NCBI GenBank assembly: GCA_037577475.1
Contig: CM075183.1
Location: forward strand, 17,937,781-18,001,780
Origin: Chaunax sp. Z400
Lineage: Eukaryota; Chordata; Actinopteri; Lophiiformes; Chaunacidae
DNA length: 64,000 nucleotides
Direction of reading: 5' to 3'
The position numbers and the translations under genes are program-made. Positions 11,931 through 64,000 of this stretch are shown here, in pieces (the first letter of the stretch is position 1; every line of letters starts with the position of its first letter). The notes beneath the pieces are model-generated. The model was not told where the DNA came from. It saw nothing but the letters and a program-made list of their open reading frames with translations, and searched no databases.

Positions 11931-12325
11931 ATTATATATATGTTTATATATATATATGTTTATATATATATATATAAATGTTTTTATATATATATGTTTT
12001 ATATATATATATGTTTTTATATATATATATGTTTATATATATATATGTTTTTATATATATATGTTTTTATATATATACATGTTTATATATATATATGTTT
12101 ATATATATATATGTTTATATATATATATATGTTTATATATATATATATATATATGTTTATATATATATATGTTTTTATATATATATATGTTTATATATAT
12201 ATATGTTTTTATATATATATATATGTTTTTATATATATACATGTTTATATATATATATGTTTATATATATATATATGTTTATATATATATATATATGTTT
12301 ATATATGTTTATATATATATATATG
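11931..12325. repeat. AT-rich minisatellite (TATATATATGTTTA-like units) in ptgr1 intron 1
   Basis: Runs of (TA)n are punctuated by TGTTTA every 14-22 nt across about 395 nt. Because unit lengths vary and few stop codons occur, all three plus frames stay open and give meaningless Tyr/Ile repeats. Confidence 0.95.
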
Positions 12326-12735
12326 TTTCTGTAAGATGAATGCACCCCTCTTTAAAGACTTTATTTGGATTGCAGATTAAAGCTGTACATACCATTATTG
12401 TAACTTAAATCGGAATCTAATCTAAAATCTGACAAGCTATCAATTTAACAATATAATATAATAATAAAACATATAATATACAATAAAATATAATATGTAA
12501 CTTCTGCTTTCATTTTTATATACTGTATCTCCACATGTTTATTTCACATACCTACTTTATGTGAAGTTACATTTTTGGAAAATAATCTTCAGAAATCTGA
12601 AAGACTCATTTTCAAAGGTTTAAGATTCAAATAGGCTTTCCACGATTATCAATGACAATCGAATTCACTAATTCACCTATTTTAGTGGTAAACAACTGCT
12701 TTATCTCTCACAGCAGCTGTGCCAAACAAAGAACC

Positions 12736-15496
<2,761 letters not shown>

Positions 15497-15769
15497 AGAA
15501 TCATTGTTATTATTAACTGACACATTATTATAGAACTCATACACAGAGAACTTGGTAAGAAGCATTTACAACTAACCAGCTATTTTCATACTTACATGAT
15601 GTCCATGTATCTCAGTAGAGTGTTGTTGTTATCACAATGACTGAATGATGACTGTCAGAGTTTGGTCATGTATTAAAATTCACATTATTTTATTGAACTG
15701 AATCTTTTTGCTAGGTTTGCTACATTTTCATTCATGTTAAGGCAGACTATGTTTGAAATGCATTTAGAA

Positions 15770-15786
15770 AATAAAGACAAAATAAA
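15770..15786 (+). promoter_or_regulatory. ptgr1: ptgr1 poly(A) signals
   Basis: Two AATAAA hexamers, at 15770-15775 and 15781-15786, about 275 nt past the ptgr1 stop. Confidence 0.6.
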
Positions 15787-17254
15787 TCGACTGGACCATT
15801 TGATTAAAAAGATAAGATTGGAGATACACTTCTGCAAATCATATCATCAATGTCTTTGATCACAAGAGTAAGAGAACTACTTACACAACACGTTTATTAT
15901 AAACATGACTGCATAAATGTCCGTGAATACAACACATATTGTATTGAAGTACAAAGTGCATAAACCAGAGTTAGTCAAAATTCAACTGTCAACATAACTT
16001 ATTATTTATCTTTTTATATTAATTTAAGGAATCCGCTGTCTGTGTGATCATAGGCCTTTTTCTCTCTACTAAATTCTTTTGTTTTTTGAGGAAGGAATAG
16101 AATAAGTACAGAACTTTTCAGTATCACGTAAAAAGTCAAAAACTTCTTTCTTAGTGTCAGATTTACATGATATGTTTCACATTTGAAATAATTACTGGTC
16201 TATGTTAATATCAAGCAATGTTTTGTGAGTATACATCAAACACATTAAAAGCTACGCCTTGTTTCATTACTGGTTGATGGATTCCCTTTTAGGGCAAATA
16301 AACACTCAGGATTTTGCACAGCATGGTAAACCATTCAGGTATGCACATGTTGATGCTTCTTTATATTCAAATGGAGAAACATTTACTTTTCTAGTATCTG
16401 TAAATGATGATACTTGAAATCTAACAGGTGGCTATCAAAATATTGGGTTCAGTTTTATTAATTTACTTGGAAGTCACACCTTGTTGGAAATGACCAAATT
16501 GTCTAAAACGTTTATTGTCGCACAAGAAATACAGAAATAACGTATTTTAAATTCTAGTGTAGACTACATGTTTGGGAATAGTTATATAACCCACATGTGA
16601 AGGTTAGAAGACTGAAAATCTGTAAAATGTGTCGCCTAGTTTGCATAGCGGTATTACTACACTGGAACTGAGCTGCGCTGACTTGGTCGTTTACGGTAAA
16701 CAGAATTTGTCAAGTCATTGTGACGAGTACTACCTATTGAACAAATAACGACATCGAAGAGGTCATTAATAAGATAATACCCGAATGGTCATATAGAATT
16801 CATATAAGATGATGTAATTGTTATTAAAACACTAATAGTAAGTTATCACGTATGGTAAGTGTACAGCCCTCTCCTTTGGCCATTTTTTAAAAATTAAGTC
16901 AGCATTACCTAGCTCTATATCAATATTTCATCCAAACGATTTCAAAAACACGCAGAAGCACTGAAACAGACCAGAAGACAAACATTTGCATTATTATTTA
17001 CGTATTATCCAGTAAACGGCCAACGGCTTCAGAAACTATCAATTAAAAAATATTACATCACTGATAACCTTCAAAATAAATGTCTTTATTAGAGAAGGAC
17101 TTGTAATGCTAGTCAAAACGTCTTAACAGAATGAAAATTCAATTAAAGTTTAGTTAACTATTTCACAGGTACAGCACCCCGTCATTTCATTGTAGTGTAC
17201 AATTTCTGTTATTATTTGACTAATAATGATGCACTTATTTTTAAGTAAAGCACA
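15787..17254. other. Intergenic region, ptgr1 to txn
   Basis: AT-rich spacer with no exon or repeat family that I recognise. The last 200 nt before the txn start become richer in CpG and probably hold the txn promoter. Confidence 0.4.
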
Positions 17255-17386
17255 ATGACTTCCGCCGTCGTTTGGCTGCGTAACGGGAAGCCTGACCCAT
17301 CAATTAACGGTGCATCTCCCGCTCGAGATCTACTCTCTCAGTTGGTCACTTCGTTCTCTCTGAGGTGCGGTCACTCAACAGTTATC

Positions 17387-20300
17387 ATGGTGAAGGAAGT
17401 GACAACTTTGGTAAGTTGCATCTGGTTGATTTTCTTTTTTCGTATCGTTATTTGAAGCCGCCATTGTAACACATTATGTACCTCTATGGGCCGTGCAGGC
17501 GCGCGCCCGTTTCCCTCTCTCGTGGCCCACTCTCCACGTTTTTTCCCCGATGGGTTTCTAGATTGTTCAGATGGCGGAAACAAGTAATGTAGGAAAGAAA
17601 TGTCTCATGTCGTGACGCAAAGATGAGCCATAGTTAGCTTCAGAATTCGCTTGAATCAACGTCAATGCATGACTCAGCATGAATAACGGTAGGCTCGGCA
17701 AATGAAGCCTCTGGCTCGTGTGTTGAAATGGATGTTAATTCCCTGCGGGCAGCTATTTCATGCAGACTTGCTACGCCACTAAAGTGAGTTTTCCTGTACT
17801 CCCAGGACTTTATGGGAACATTACTGCGTCATCTCAATGAAACGTTTGTTGTGAATGTGGCGAAATTGCTGGCTAAAAGTCGCGGGTGCAGATGTTTTAC
17901 AACTTGTAGCCAATGTAAGCGTTCACTGTGTGTCCTATGGAAGCCGGGTGTGGACATGCCTATGGAAGCCGGGTGTGGACGGCTGCTTTACTTTGAAATT
18001 TCAGTGAGCTCAGCCACCAGTAAGCTACAGTAACATGGCAAACGTAGTTCACTAAATCGTAGCTGATATTTTCATTAAACCAACTTAATTCCAAGTCAAT
18101 GCTAGCTCCGTGATCGGTAAAACGGTCAGTCCATTAAATAAACAGGTGACAAAGTATTTTAAATGTAGAAAGGAAGTGCCCAACACGGTTATGTGGATCA
18201 TTCATTTATTGATTGATTTGCCAAATTGGTTTCGCAGCAGAGACGCAGCTTATTGTTAAAATGAACTGAGCTTAACATGTTTTGCCTTATTAGTTTAACA
18301 AATGTGTTGATCAGTCGGATGACAAACCTTAGTTCAGAGTAGCCACTACCCAACATCAATCCCCATGTTTTATTATCTTATGGTAAAAAGCTGTTCTTAA
18401 ATTATGCACTTGATTTTTTTGCATTCAACGTAAAATATTAAGAAATATTTAAATGTATATATTTGCAAAATGGGTTTTGATGCACCTACTCAAGTTATTA
18501 CTGCAAATGATGATCATGAGACAAAACCCAGCAATGATTCAAACAAAGCATATATCAACAATATTACCTCCGAAATATAAGCTCCAGTAACAAATTTCAG
18601 GTTGGTTGCATCAGAACTCAAACAAACAGTTTTTGGTTTTTGTAGGTAGAATTCAAGGAGGACTTGGAAGCTGCTGGAGACAGGCTGGTCGTGGTGTACT
18701 TCACGGCCTCATGGTGTGGTCCCTGCAAACAGATGTCCCCGGCATTTGAAGTAAGTGGCTGATTTCTTTCTTTTTTTAACCCAATCATTGTGTCAAAACC
18801 AAAATTAAGTGCTTTTTGATAATATGATAATACGTCTGTATGGACAAAGGAATGTCAGAGACTAGATCGTGGGAACAAAATGATTTTTCATTTGTTGTCT
18901 CTATAAATGTTTGAATATTTGTCATTCAGATAAAAAAAAAGAGGCCTTTGTCAAAAAATATTCCTAATCAGTTAGTTTCCTTTCCTTTCGATGTGTGATG
19001 TGTGAGGGCAGCAGCTGTAGCATCTCTTTGGTAGGAAGTACCTGCTGAACTGGAAAATATAATGACTGTAAATGGCATTAACAAATAAAGTTGAGTATTT
19101 TTAGACATTAATCTTCTTCTTGACCCATTATTTTAAATGAAAAACAGGAATGCATGGCAGCAGATGACCTGTGTGTCAGGAGTATCTCTCATTGATTGAC
19201 TCTTTCAGGAGCAGGCAGGACTGCCTGATAATGCCAATGTGATTTTCCTGAAAGTGGATGTGGATGAAGCTGAAGTAAGTCTGTGTTTTCTGTTTTTTTA
19301 TGCTCCTGCCAAAGGGGACTGAAAGGGTTAACCCTTGTCTGTCTGTTTATAGAATACATTGAAATTTCACACATGCTTTGTAGGGACTCTAAATCTGTGC
19401 AACTCATAATCAGACTCTTAAATTTGCGTATATTTGAGTTTTTCCAGTAGTGTGGGGGATCTACTTTCATAGACATAAAACTTTCTAGTTTCAATTTTAC
19501 TTTTTAAGCCTGAAGCCCCAGTAGATTTACTAAAAGTGCTGCTGGTGCAGAGTTCTCTTGCATCAGGCTCTTCTTAGGTGAAGATTGACGTGATGTAAGA
19601 ACCAATCACGGTTTGTTTTTTTATAATACTCAAAGAAATGTGAACTATTCATGGAATCCTATTCACCACACCATGTGACCCTAAGGTCGTTCTTTGTCAG
19701 TGCCTACAGCAGAGTGAAATGAAACCAAACCTAACGTAGAATTTTTTATTTTTGTGTTATTTAAATCTGTGTGATAAAAATCAATCAACACAATTACTTC
19801 TTAATTCTCCTCTTTGTGTTTCTCTCCCTGTGTCTGCTCAGTCTGCAGGATGTTGTGTGAACACAACGTTTTTGTCCTTTTCACCCATGTTTCCATTATC
19901 ACCTCTAGGGATGGGCACAGAGAACCGTAAACAAATTAGGGTTAACACAGTCATATAAGACCTGCTAGAAAAGGCTAGGCAGTGGCATATCTGACTGACT
20001 GATAGTTAGTTTCTGAAAAGTTAAAGAATTTTCATTTTATGGCAGGACAAACTGGACAGTTCAGACAATTAGTGGGAAACTCTCTTCTTCACATATTAGT
20101 CTACTTTGTTGTTAGCTTGAAGATTCCTCAATCAGGATGTTGAGTGTTTTTGAGTCCATTCGTCTTACTGTTGTTCCCTCCACTCTTTTCAGGAAATAGC
20201 TACAGGTTGTAATATTCATTGTATGCCCACACTCCATTTTTACAAGAGAGGAAAGATGGTAAGCGTTGCATGGAAAAATACAGCACACATTATGTTTGTA

Positions 20301-20408
20301 AATATTAATTCAAACTTGTTTAACCCGCTCTGTTCTGTCTTTCAGATCGCAGATTTCTTTGGTGCCAACATACCTTTACTGGTGGAAAAAATTAAACAAC
20401 TGAAGTAA
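17387..20408 (+). CDS. txn: Thioredoxin (cytosolic)
   Basis: A small dithiol oxidoreductase kept reduced by thioredoxin reductase; it supplies electrons to peroxiredoxins and ribonucleotide reductase. Exons: 17387-17410, 18646-18750, 19209-19274, 20193-20258, 20346-20408, all in phase 0; 324 nt, 107 residues (human 105). The active site [10 protein letters not shown] places the catalytic pair at Cys32 and Cys35, with the cis-proline loop at CMPT. Structural cysteines equivalent to human Cys69 and Cys73 are present (Cys71, Cys75), but the position of human Cys62 is Ala (DVDEAEE). The ATG at 17387 gives the usual cytosolic N-terminus; an in-frame ATG at 17255 would add 44 residues. The gene converges tail-to-tail on svep1. 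Confidence 0.96.
17934..17980. repeat. 22-bp direct duplication in txn intron 1
   Basis: cctatggaagccgggtgtgg followed by ac occurs twice, at 17934-17955 and 17959-17980, three bases apart and identical. It looks like a recent local duplication. Confidence 0.9.
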
Positions 20409-20655
20409 CAACCAAAGTATCCACTGTTGCCCTCTGTAGATGCTCTTCTGATAATTCCCAGTTAAATTTTATGTATTGGGTTGTCTTTTCTAGACAGGCA
20501 TTAATTGATTCCACTCATGTATTGCTGACATACTGTAGTCCCGTCAGTTCAGTGTATGTATTGACTTGACCTGAAGACTACCATTTAATTATGTTTTAAT
20601 GATAAATTGGCTTTGGTCCTGACGACGTCTCCTATGTGCCCAACATTGTGGATTT

Positions 20656-20661
20656 AATAAA
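20656..20661 (+). promoter_or_regulatory. txn: txn poly(A) signal
   Basis: AATAAA 248 nt after the txn stop codon, followed by a T/G-rich stretch. Confidence 0.65.
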
Positions 20662-20922
20662 TGAAGATGAGATACAGGAATGTTGTTTTCTTCTATTTCT
20701 TATTTGAAAGCTTCAACCCTGATAGAAATGACTTTGACACACAGTCACGTGTTGTAAGAGCAAAGATTCTGAACAATTTAATGGTATTTTATGCTTTAAT
20801 AAAAATGCGAGAATACTTTACACATATACATTAGACAATCACATCAATAGTTTTTACACATCATACAAGTATATAGCAGCATATGTTTAATACTATTGAG
20901 TCTTTATATGAAAAAATACAGC

Positions 20923-20928
20923 TTTATT
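20923..20928 (-). promoter_or_regulatory. svep1: svep1 poly(A) signal
   Basis: AATAAA on the minus strand about 120 nt past the svep1 stop. A second candidate (ATTAAA) is at 20795-20800. The txn and svep1 transcripts end within a few hundred bases of each other. Confidence 0.5.
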
Positions 20929-21047
20929 TTACAAAACTCCTCTTGCTTTGCCTTTTGCAGAGATGAGAATGAATGGTTTAGAATTGTCACTTAACTATAC
21001 AAGAGTTCCCTTCATGAGACGATTCACACGGGCCTTAGTGAAATCTT

Positions 21048-59225
<38,178 letters not shown>

Positions 59226-62200
59226 CTGGCAGGAGGAAAAAAGGACAAACACTGTAAGTATAAGCAGATTCCAAAACTGCTTATGGTAAATGTATGTAAT
59301 GTCATGCACAAAGATGCGAAAGGACGGCTGGATGGACATGCATGAAAGAAAATTAAACTGAAATGAAAAATTACCTCACAACAGCAAGACGGCTAAATAT
59401 AAACCTTTGTGACTGATACTAAAAAAAACAGCGTCACAGATTCATGAGAATACTTTGATCGCGTTCCCTCGACATGTAGTGTTCAGTTCATATTCTTAAT
59501 AATTCCAAGCAGGGGAAACTTGTTCTGTGGCACTGAACACAAAAGAATATTTTCATCACAAAGAAATCCAACAATCAAAGAAAAGGTTTACGAGCAGTTA
59601 AAAGCAGCGATGTTTTGCATGTCAACGCAACAAGGGCTGCATTAGAAAAACATTTTGATAACCTGCACAGACATCAAGCAGTATGTTTCCTATTATCTTC
59701 ACCTGAGTATGAACAGAGGACATGCTGTAAAGATGAAGAAGAGGGGGTCATATGAAGGTCCAACATTCTTTCAATCGCCATCAATCAACTTCAACAAAAA
59801 CGGTGCATCACTTGAGTTGCAGAGGAGTGAAAATGAGTGAATCCATCACATGGTCTGACCAGGATTTCACGGTTGCTTTCACACGGGATTGTCCATAAAT
59901 GACTGATTACTGATGAAACATGTGATCAGTCATGTAATTCTCTGTAATACGCTCGGTGTCTAATGTGAGTCCAATTCACTGCTATCCAGTGACCTCATCA
60001 GTCGCTGATGTTTTAGATTAACTTCATTCTGATTATTTGAATTTTGTTATTACCAGGGACAACAGTTCTCATCGGCCATAATCAGGGTAGTTTCACACAA
60101 GCAATTTGTTGTGCTGGTAATTCCCAAAATTCACAGCAATTACTGGAAACCTTTCCAGGGAAAAAACTTTTTATCAGTAGCTCCAAGTCTTGTGTGTTGT
60201 TTTTGTTCCTCTGTCTCCAAACTGCTTTACAGGAAGCTGTTCAAACGGTAAACACGCATTACAGCCACTATATCTTTCATGATGTTATCATGCCCACAGT
60301 CTATTGCTTAGAGTGAGTGAAATGACCCAGAAGGATCTTATTGGCAGCCAAAAAAAAAGAATTTTTAAAATCCTCAAAATGCTAAGGACACGTGCTTCTT
60401 ATTTCATTTAGCTTAGCTCACTACATAATCCTTTATGGATGGAAAGAATAAGTTGTCTTGAAGCATCAAAATTCTAAGCGACCCAAATTTACTCACGCAC
60501 ATCAGCATAACTTCATTGATTATTTAAATCTCCTGAAACTCCAACAGGATCAGTCAGGATCAAATGTTAATTAATATTCGTCTACACACCCAAAAGGTCA
60601 CACACAGTCCAGGTTCATACAGGGAGACTGTTTGGAGTATTGCAGAGCTTCATACGGACTGTCTAAAATATATTTACGAGAGAAACCAGAAGTGTAAGTC
60701 TTCTTTCCTCTGGACAAGTTCTCCTGTCCTCTCAAGTTTATATCTATAATGTTAATTTTGGTGCTTTAATATGTCACAATATTTTCTGCTGTGACATTAG
60801 AGCATGCGTGCAAATACTGAAAGCAGTAAAATTACTGAAAGCATTCATTACTGAAGAAATCACCTGGGAAGTTTGCACTGCTATAGCTATATATAATTTA
60901 AAAGGCAATACAAACGGGCACAAACAGGTAGATTTGGTGCAGGGCTCTGAATCAAGGGGGGATGAAACTGGTTTGGGTGGGTGGCGGGTGGATGACCAGA
61001 TGTGTGCTTGGTCTTCACAACATCCTCAAATGAATCTAGACTAATGCAGGTGGTTATTTCTTGACTTAATCCAAGAGAGGTGGAGAGGTTTGTTGTTGTC
61101 TTTCCTCTGTGCTGCACTGTTACTCACATAGAAATCACCATTACAATCATCATTGGTTTCCTCGTTGCTGCACTGTTACTCACATAGTCTGTTCAAGCAA
61201 ATCCAAATGTTTGCCTTAACTGGAAAAACAAAATCATAGTATTGACTACAGCAGTTTGAGGCTACAGAGAGGAGACAGCTTCTTAGGCCGTTTAATTTGG
61301 CGTTGCGCAATTTAAATAAGAAAATCATAAAAATTTCAAAACCCTTTTAGTGTGAGCAGCAAGACTAGTTATGAGTTTTGAAAACGACACACTGTCTTTG
61401 TTGGCATCTGTTCAGAGGTCTCTGGTTTATGGTTTATGTAGAAAAACACTCACCAGGCAAGTTCAATTACAAGCTGCTATGTAGAGTATTTAGCAGAGAA
61501 TCAACAGCACTAATATTCTTCTGTACTCATCTATTCGCCGCTAAGCCAGAGGCCAGGTGTGAATTTTCACTGCTGAGCCAATGCCAGCCAGGCCTCTCAT
61601 CACACCCTCCCCTCAGCTGAAACCCAACAGCAGGTCAGCCAGGAGATGTTAACCAGCTATAAAAAGCTCAACTCACTGGCTGCAGCCACTAAAATGAGCC
61701 CTGTATCCCACATCAAACACACATACACACACACAGAACAACTATATGGCATACCTGTTCTGGTGCAGACGTTGTTGTGTGCATGAGACTGTCTGGAGTT
61801 CTCATTTAATAACAAAAGCAGGCGATGCAGCTTCTCTATCCTGTGTCCTTTAAACGCAGAGGATGCATCTCATAAAAGACTGGCTGACATCTAAAAGCAC
61901 CCCCCACTGTTTAATCCCTGACAAATCTGGTTTACAGCTTAATTGAAGGTTTACAGAAAGTCTACTCATTTTTTTAATGCAAATAATAATTCACCCAGAG
62001 CGCAACAGTGGAAACTCTGTATCAGAAGAATATAAAATTTCAATTCCTGGCAGGTACATATGTACACAGACAAGACTCATGGTGACACACAGCCACACAC
62101 AGAGTTTAGTAAGACCAGACTTGGCTTCTGGCTGCAGGAATCAGGACGAAGGAGGGAGGGGATGGACAGGAAGGGATAAATGATGAAAAAACGAACAGCC

Positions 62201-64000
62201 ATGAATCTAAAATGAAAAGGAAAAGCTGGAAGGTGAACATGGAGAAAACTACGTGGATTTCCTTAAAAAATGTATCACTGCTCTGTGACATGAGCCAAAA
62301 CTCAGACCCCATACTGAAAATAATTCTATTTGGATGACATTGTAGCCTATCGTCTCATTTTGGGTCCGTCTACTGACCGCCGATGGCTGTGGAGTTAACT
62401 CAATGTACCCTTCATTTAGAGAGGAAGTGGACCGTCAGCGGCCAGATGATCATAAAACAGAAAGAATCTGCTGTGTCTAGACCGGCTGTAACATATGAAG
62501 GCGCAGCAGCTGGTCAAAGAGGACTACTGTACACACTAATGATCATAGGAAAGGAAAAAGCAAGCCTCTCTGATCAGGAGCTATTTATTTTTAAATTAAA
62601 GCAATATTTGAGCAATTTTAATAAGGAATAGTGACGTTCAATGATGTATCATATCATTAGTTTTCATACTTTGCAGCTCCTATGCTGTCACCCTGATTTG
62701 AATGAAGTTTTTTGACAGTTGTTTAAAAAATCTAGATAAGAGAGAAATATTACTTTAATAAAGGAACCTGTGAGCCAAACATAATTTTTTTAGAGGAGAC
62801 TAGAGATGAGATAAATTGTGTTTTTCACATCTCTTTCATCATTCCTGCAAAACTGGCAACCGCGGCTTAATTTATGCCAAATCCTGCCGGAACAAAGAAA
62901 GCGAAACTTATTTGATTATCCACATCTGGAACCTCCTTTGTCAGTATCACAATCTGCAAATAAATGACGTGTAACATTCTATGTCGTCTGTTCTGTTCTT
63001 TGGGTTTGGGTTCTGCTGGTCAAAACCCAGCTCATACATTATCCACAAAGCAAGTCGGAGGATTGGGCGTGTTATGTTCCAAGTTTCTTGCACAGCCTTG
63101 AACTGCTAACATGAAAGTGTTAAGAGAGAGAAGAGCAGAGGTCTCATAAAATACCTTCTACTCTAATGGCACACCACCAGGTTATTTTCATTTTCATACT
63201 TAAGAGTCAAATCTTCACCCCCAGTGGATGCTGACTCAGCCCCGGTGATCAGATTTCAAAATCAGTGGAGTTCCCATTTAGAGTTCCAATACTAGGCATT
63301 ACTCAGATGGCGTTAAGTTCTCTCTTCACTGCTATGAATATATTCCACTCTGATGAAATATGGGGTAAAAAAGAAAAGACAATGGAAAAACCAAGCACAG
63401 GCCAGTTCATCTGTTAAAGTCTTTCTCCTAATATGAAGTAACTCATTCAAACTGGCAGAAAAGTCTGGTCCAGGAGCCAAACTTACTATCACACAAGAAT
63501 CTCTCCCGTCTCTGGGGGGAGGCTGTGTTCGATTAGTAAGGCCTGAAAACAGACCGGGACGGAAACGATGAAAGGAGGTCCAGAACATCTGCATCTTCAG
63601 CCACAATGACAAACAAAGAGAGAGGACAGAGAGGCAGAGAGGACAGAGAGGGCTTTTCATCTTACAGGGATACATTCTGATTCCGCAAACCAAATCACAC
63701 ATGCCAATGCATACGGTGTTCTTACGCACACACCTTCCCACGCATCATCTTGAACATAAATCACTTCTTCTTCTTTTTTACAACAGGGTGAACGGACCCT
63801 TATTTTCCACTTAAAAACAATCTATTCCATGGAAGCAAAGTTCTTTTAATGGCTGTAAAATGTTTATATGAACGGAAAACTTTAAAATTACAGACAGCCC
63901 TACAGGCGAGTGTCCATCTATTTGGTTTAGGGATGCATATTAGATATCAAGCTAATAAAGTATCAGCCCAGTTAAAGGAATTTCTATTTCTATTTCAGCT
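59226..64000. other. svep1: svep1 upstream intron (no exon found)
   Basis: The next exon expected on the minus strand would encode a Cys-rich CxxxCxCxxGYYGKG-type segment after the VWA domain; no such sequence was found. The region is AT-rich with a 22-bp direct repeat near 61.1 kb and scattered short open frames that look random. Confidence 0.55.
61110..61187. repeat. 22-bp direct repeat, 34-bp spacer
   Basis: tgctgcactgttactcacat followed by ag occurs at 61110-61131 and again at 61166-61187, identical. It could be a local duplication. Confidence 0.9.

Noticed and set aside
11940..12380. Plus-strand open frames of 118-146 codons rich in Tyr and Ile
   Set aside because: These are translations of the AT minisatellite; all three frames are open only because of the repeat composition.
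20995..21047. Longer frame through the last svep1 exon (KKIRILSLLKDF...)
   Set aside because: It needs phase 0, but the previous exon ends in phase 2. The phase-2 reading gives RKRRSGYYHF, matching the known human ending.
63313..63741. 142-codon minus-strand open frame, first considered as a svep1 VWA exon
   Set aside because: It lacks the VWA metal-site motif (DxSxS) and has no suitable splice sites; composition looks intronic.

Overview
The window is chromosomal DNA from a ray-finned fish, probably a percomorph-type teleost with compact genes. It holds spliced genes with GT-AG introns, AT-rich introns, vertebrate-only proteins (SVEP1, HAUS3), microsatellites and diverged interspersed repeats. 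I see no bacterial, phage or CRISPR content. Genes were built by hand from splice sites, reading-phase continuity and remembered human proteins; no search was run.

Layout. (1) About 1.1-5.5 kb, minus strand: a gene I do not recognise. Four phase-compatible exons encode about 599 residues, with a dense Ser-Gln cluster followed by a long acidic, low-complexity stretch; a terminal exon is proposed at 1118-1231. (2) 6.1-9.9 kb, minus: haus3, the augmin subunit, five coding exons. (3) 11.34-11.61 kb: a short CpG-rich interval that looks like a head-to-head promoter for haus3 (minus) and ptgr1 (plus). (4) 12.7-15.5 kb, plus: ptgr1, eight coding exons, 329 residues; its first intron carries about 395 bp of AT-rich tandem repeat. 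(5) 17.4-20.4 kb, plus: txn, cytosolic thioredoxin, five exons, 107 residues. (6) 21.0-59.2 kb, minus: svep1, the very large extracellular-matrix protein, 46 exons giving about 3,300 codons through the stop. The von Willebrand A domain exons lie beyond the right edge. 59.2-64 kb appears to be svep1 intron.

The neighbours are functionally unrelated: augmin and spindle assembly, eicosanoid/enal reduction, redox control, and a matrix ligand of vascular and lymphatic cells. The SVEP1-TXN adjacency matches human 9q31.3, where PTGR1 is also located; HAUS3 is on human 4p16.

Most notable observations: CCP21 of this svep1 has a short loop that lacks the integrin alpha9beta1 motif known from mammalian SVEP1; I count 35 CCP modules against 34 in human; one exon of 2,729 nt carries 14 complete CCPs; one EGF module has a seventh cysteine; txn has a 44-codon in-frame upstream extension and lacks the Cys62 equivalent; haus3 has two in-frame donors 51 nt apart; and the Ser-Gln-rich gene is unidentified. 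I did not find a clearly new multi-gene system.
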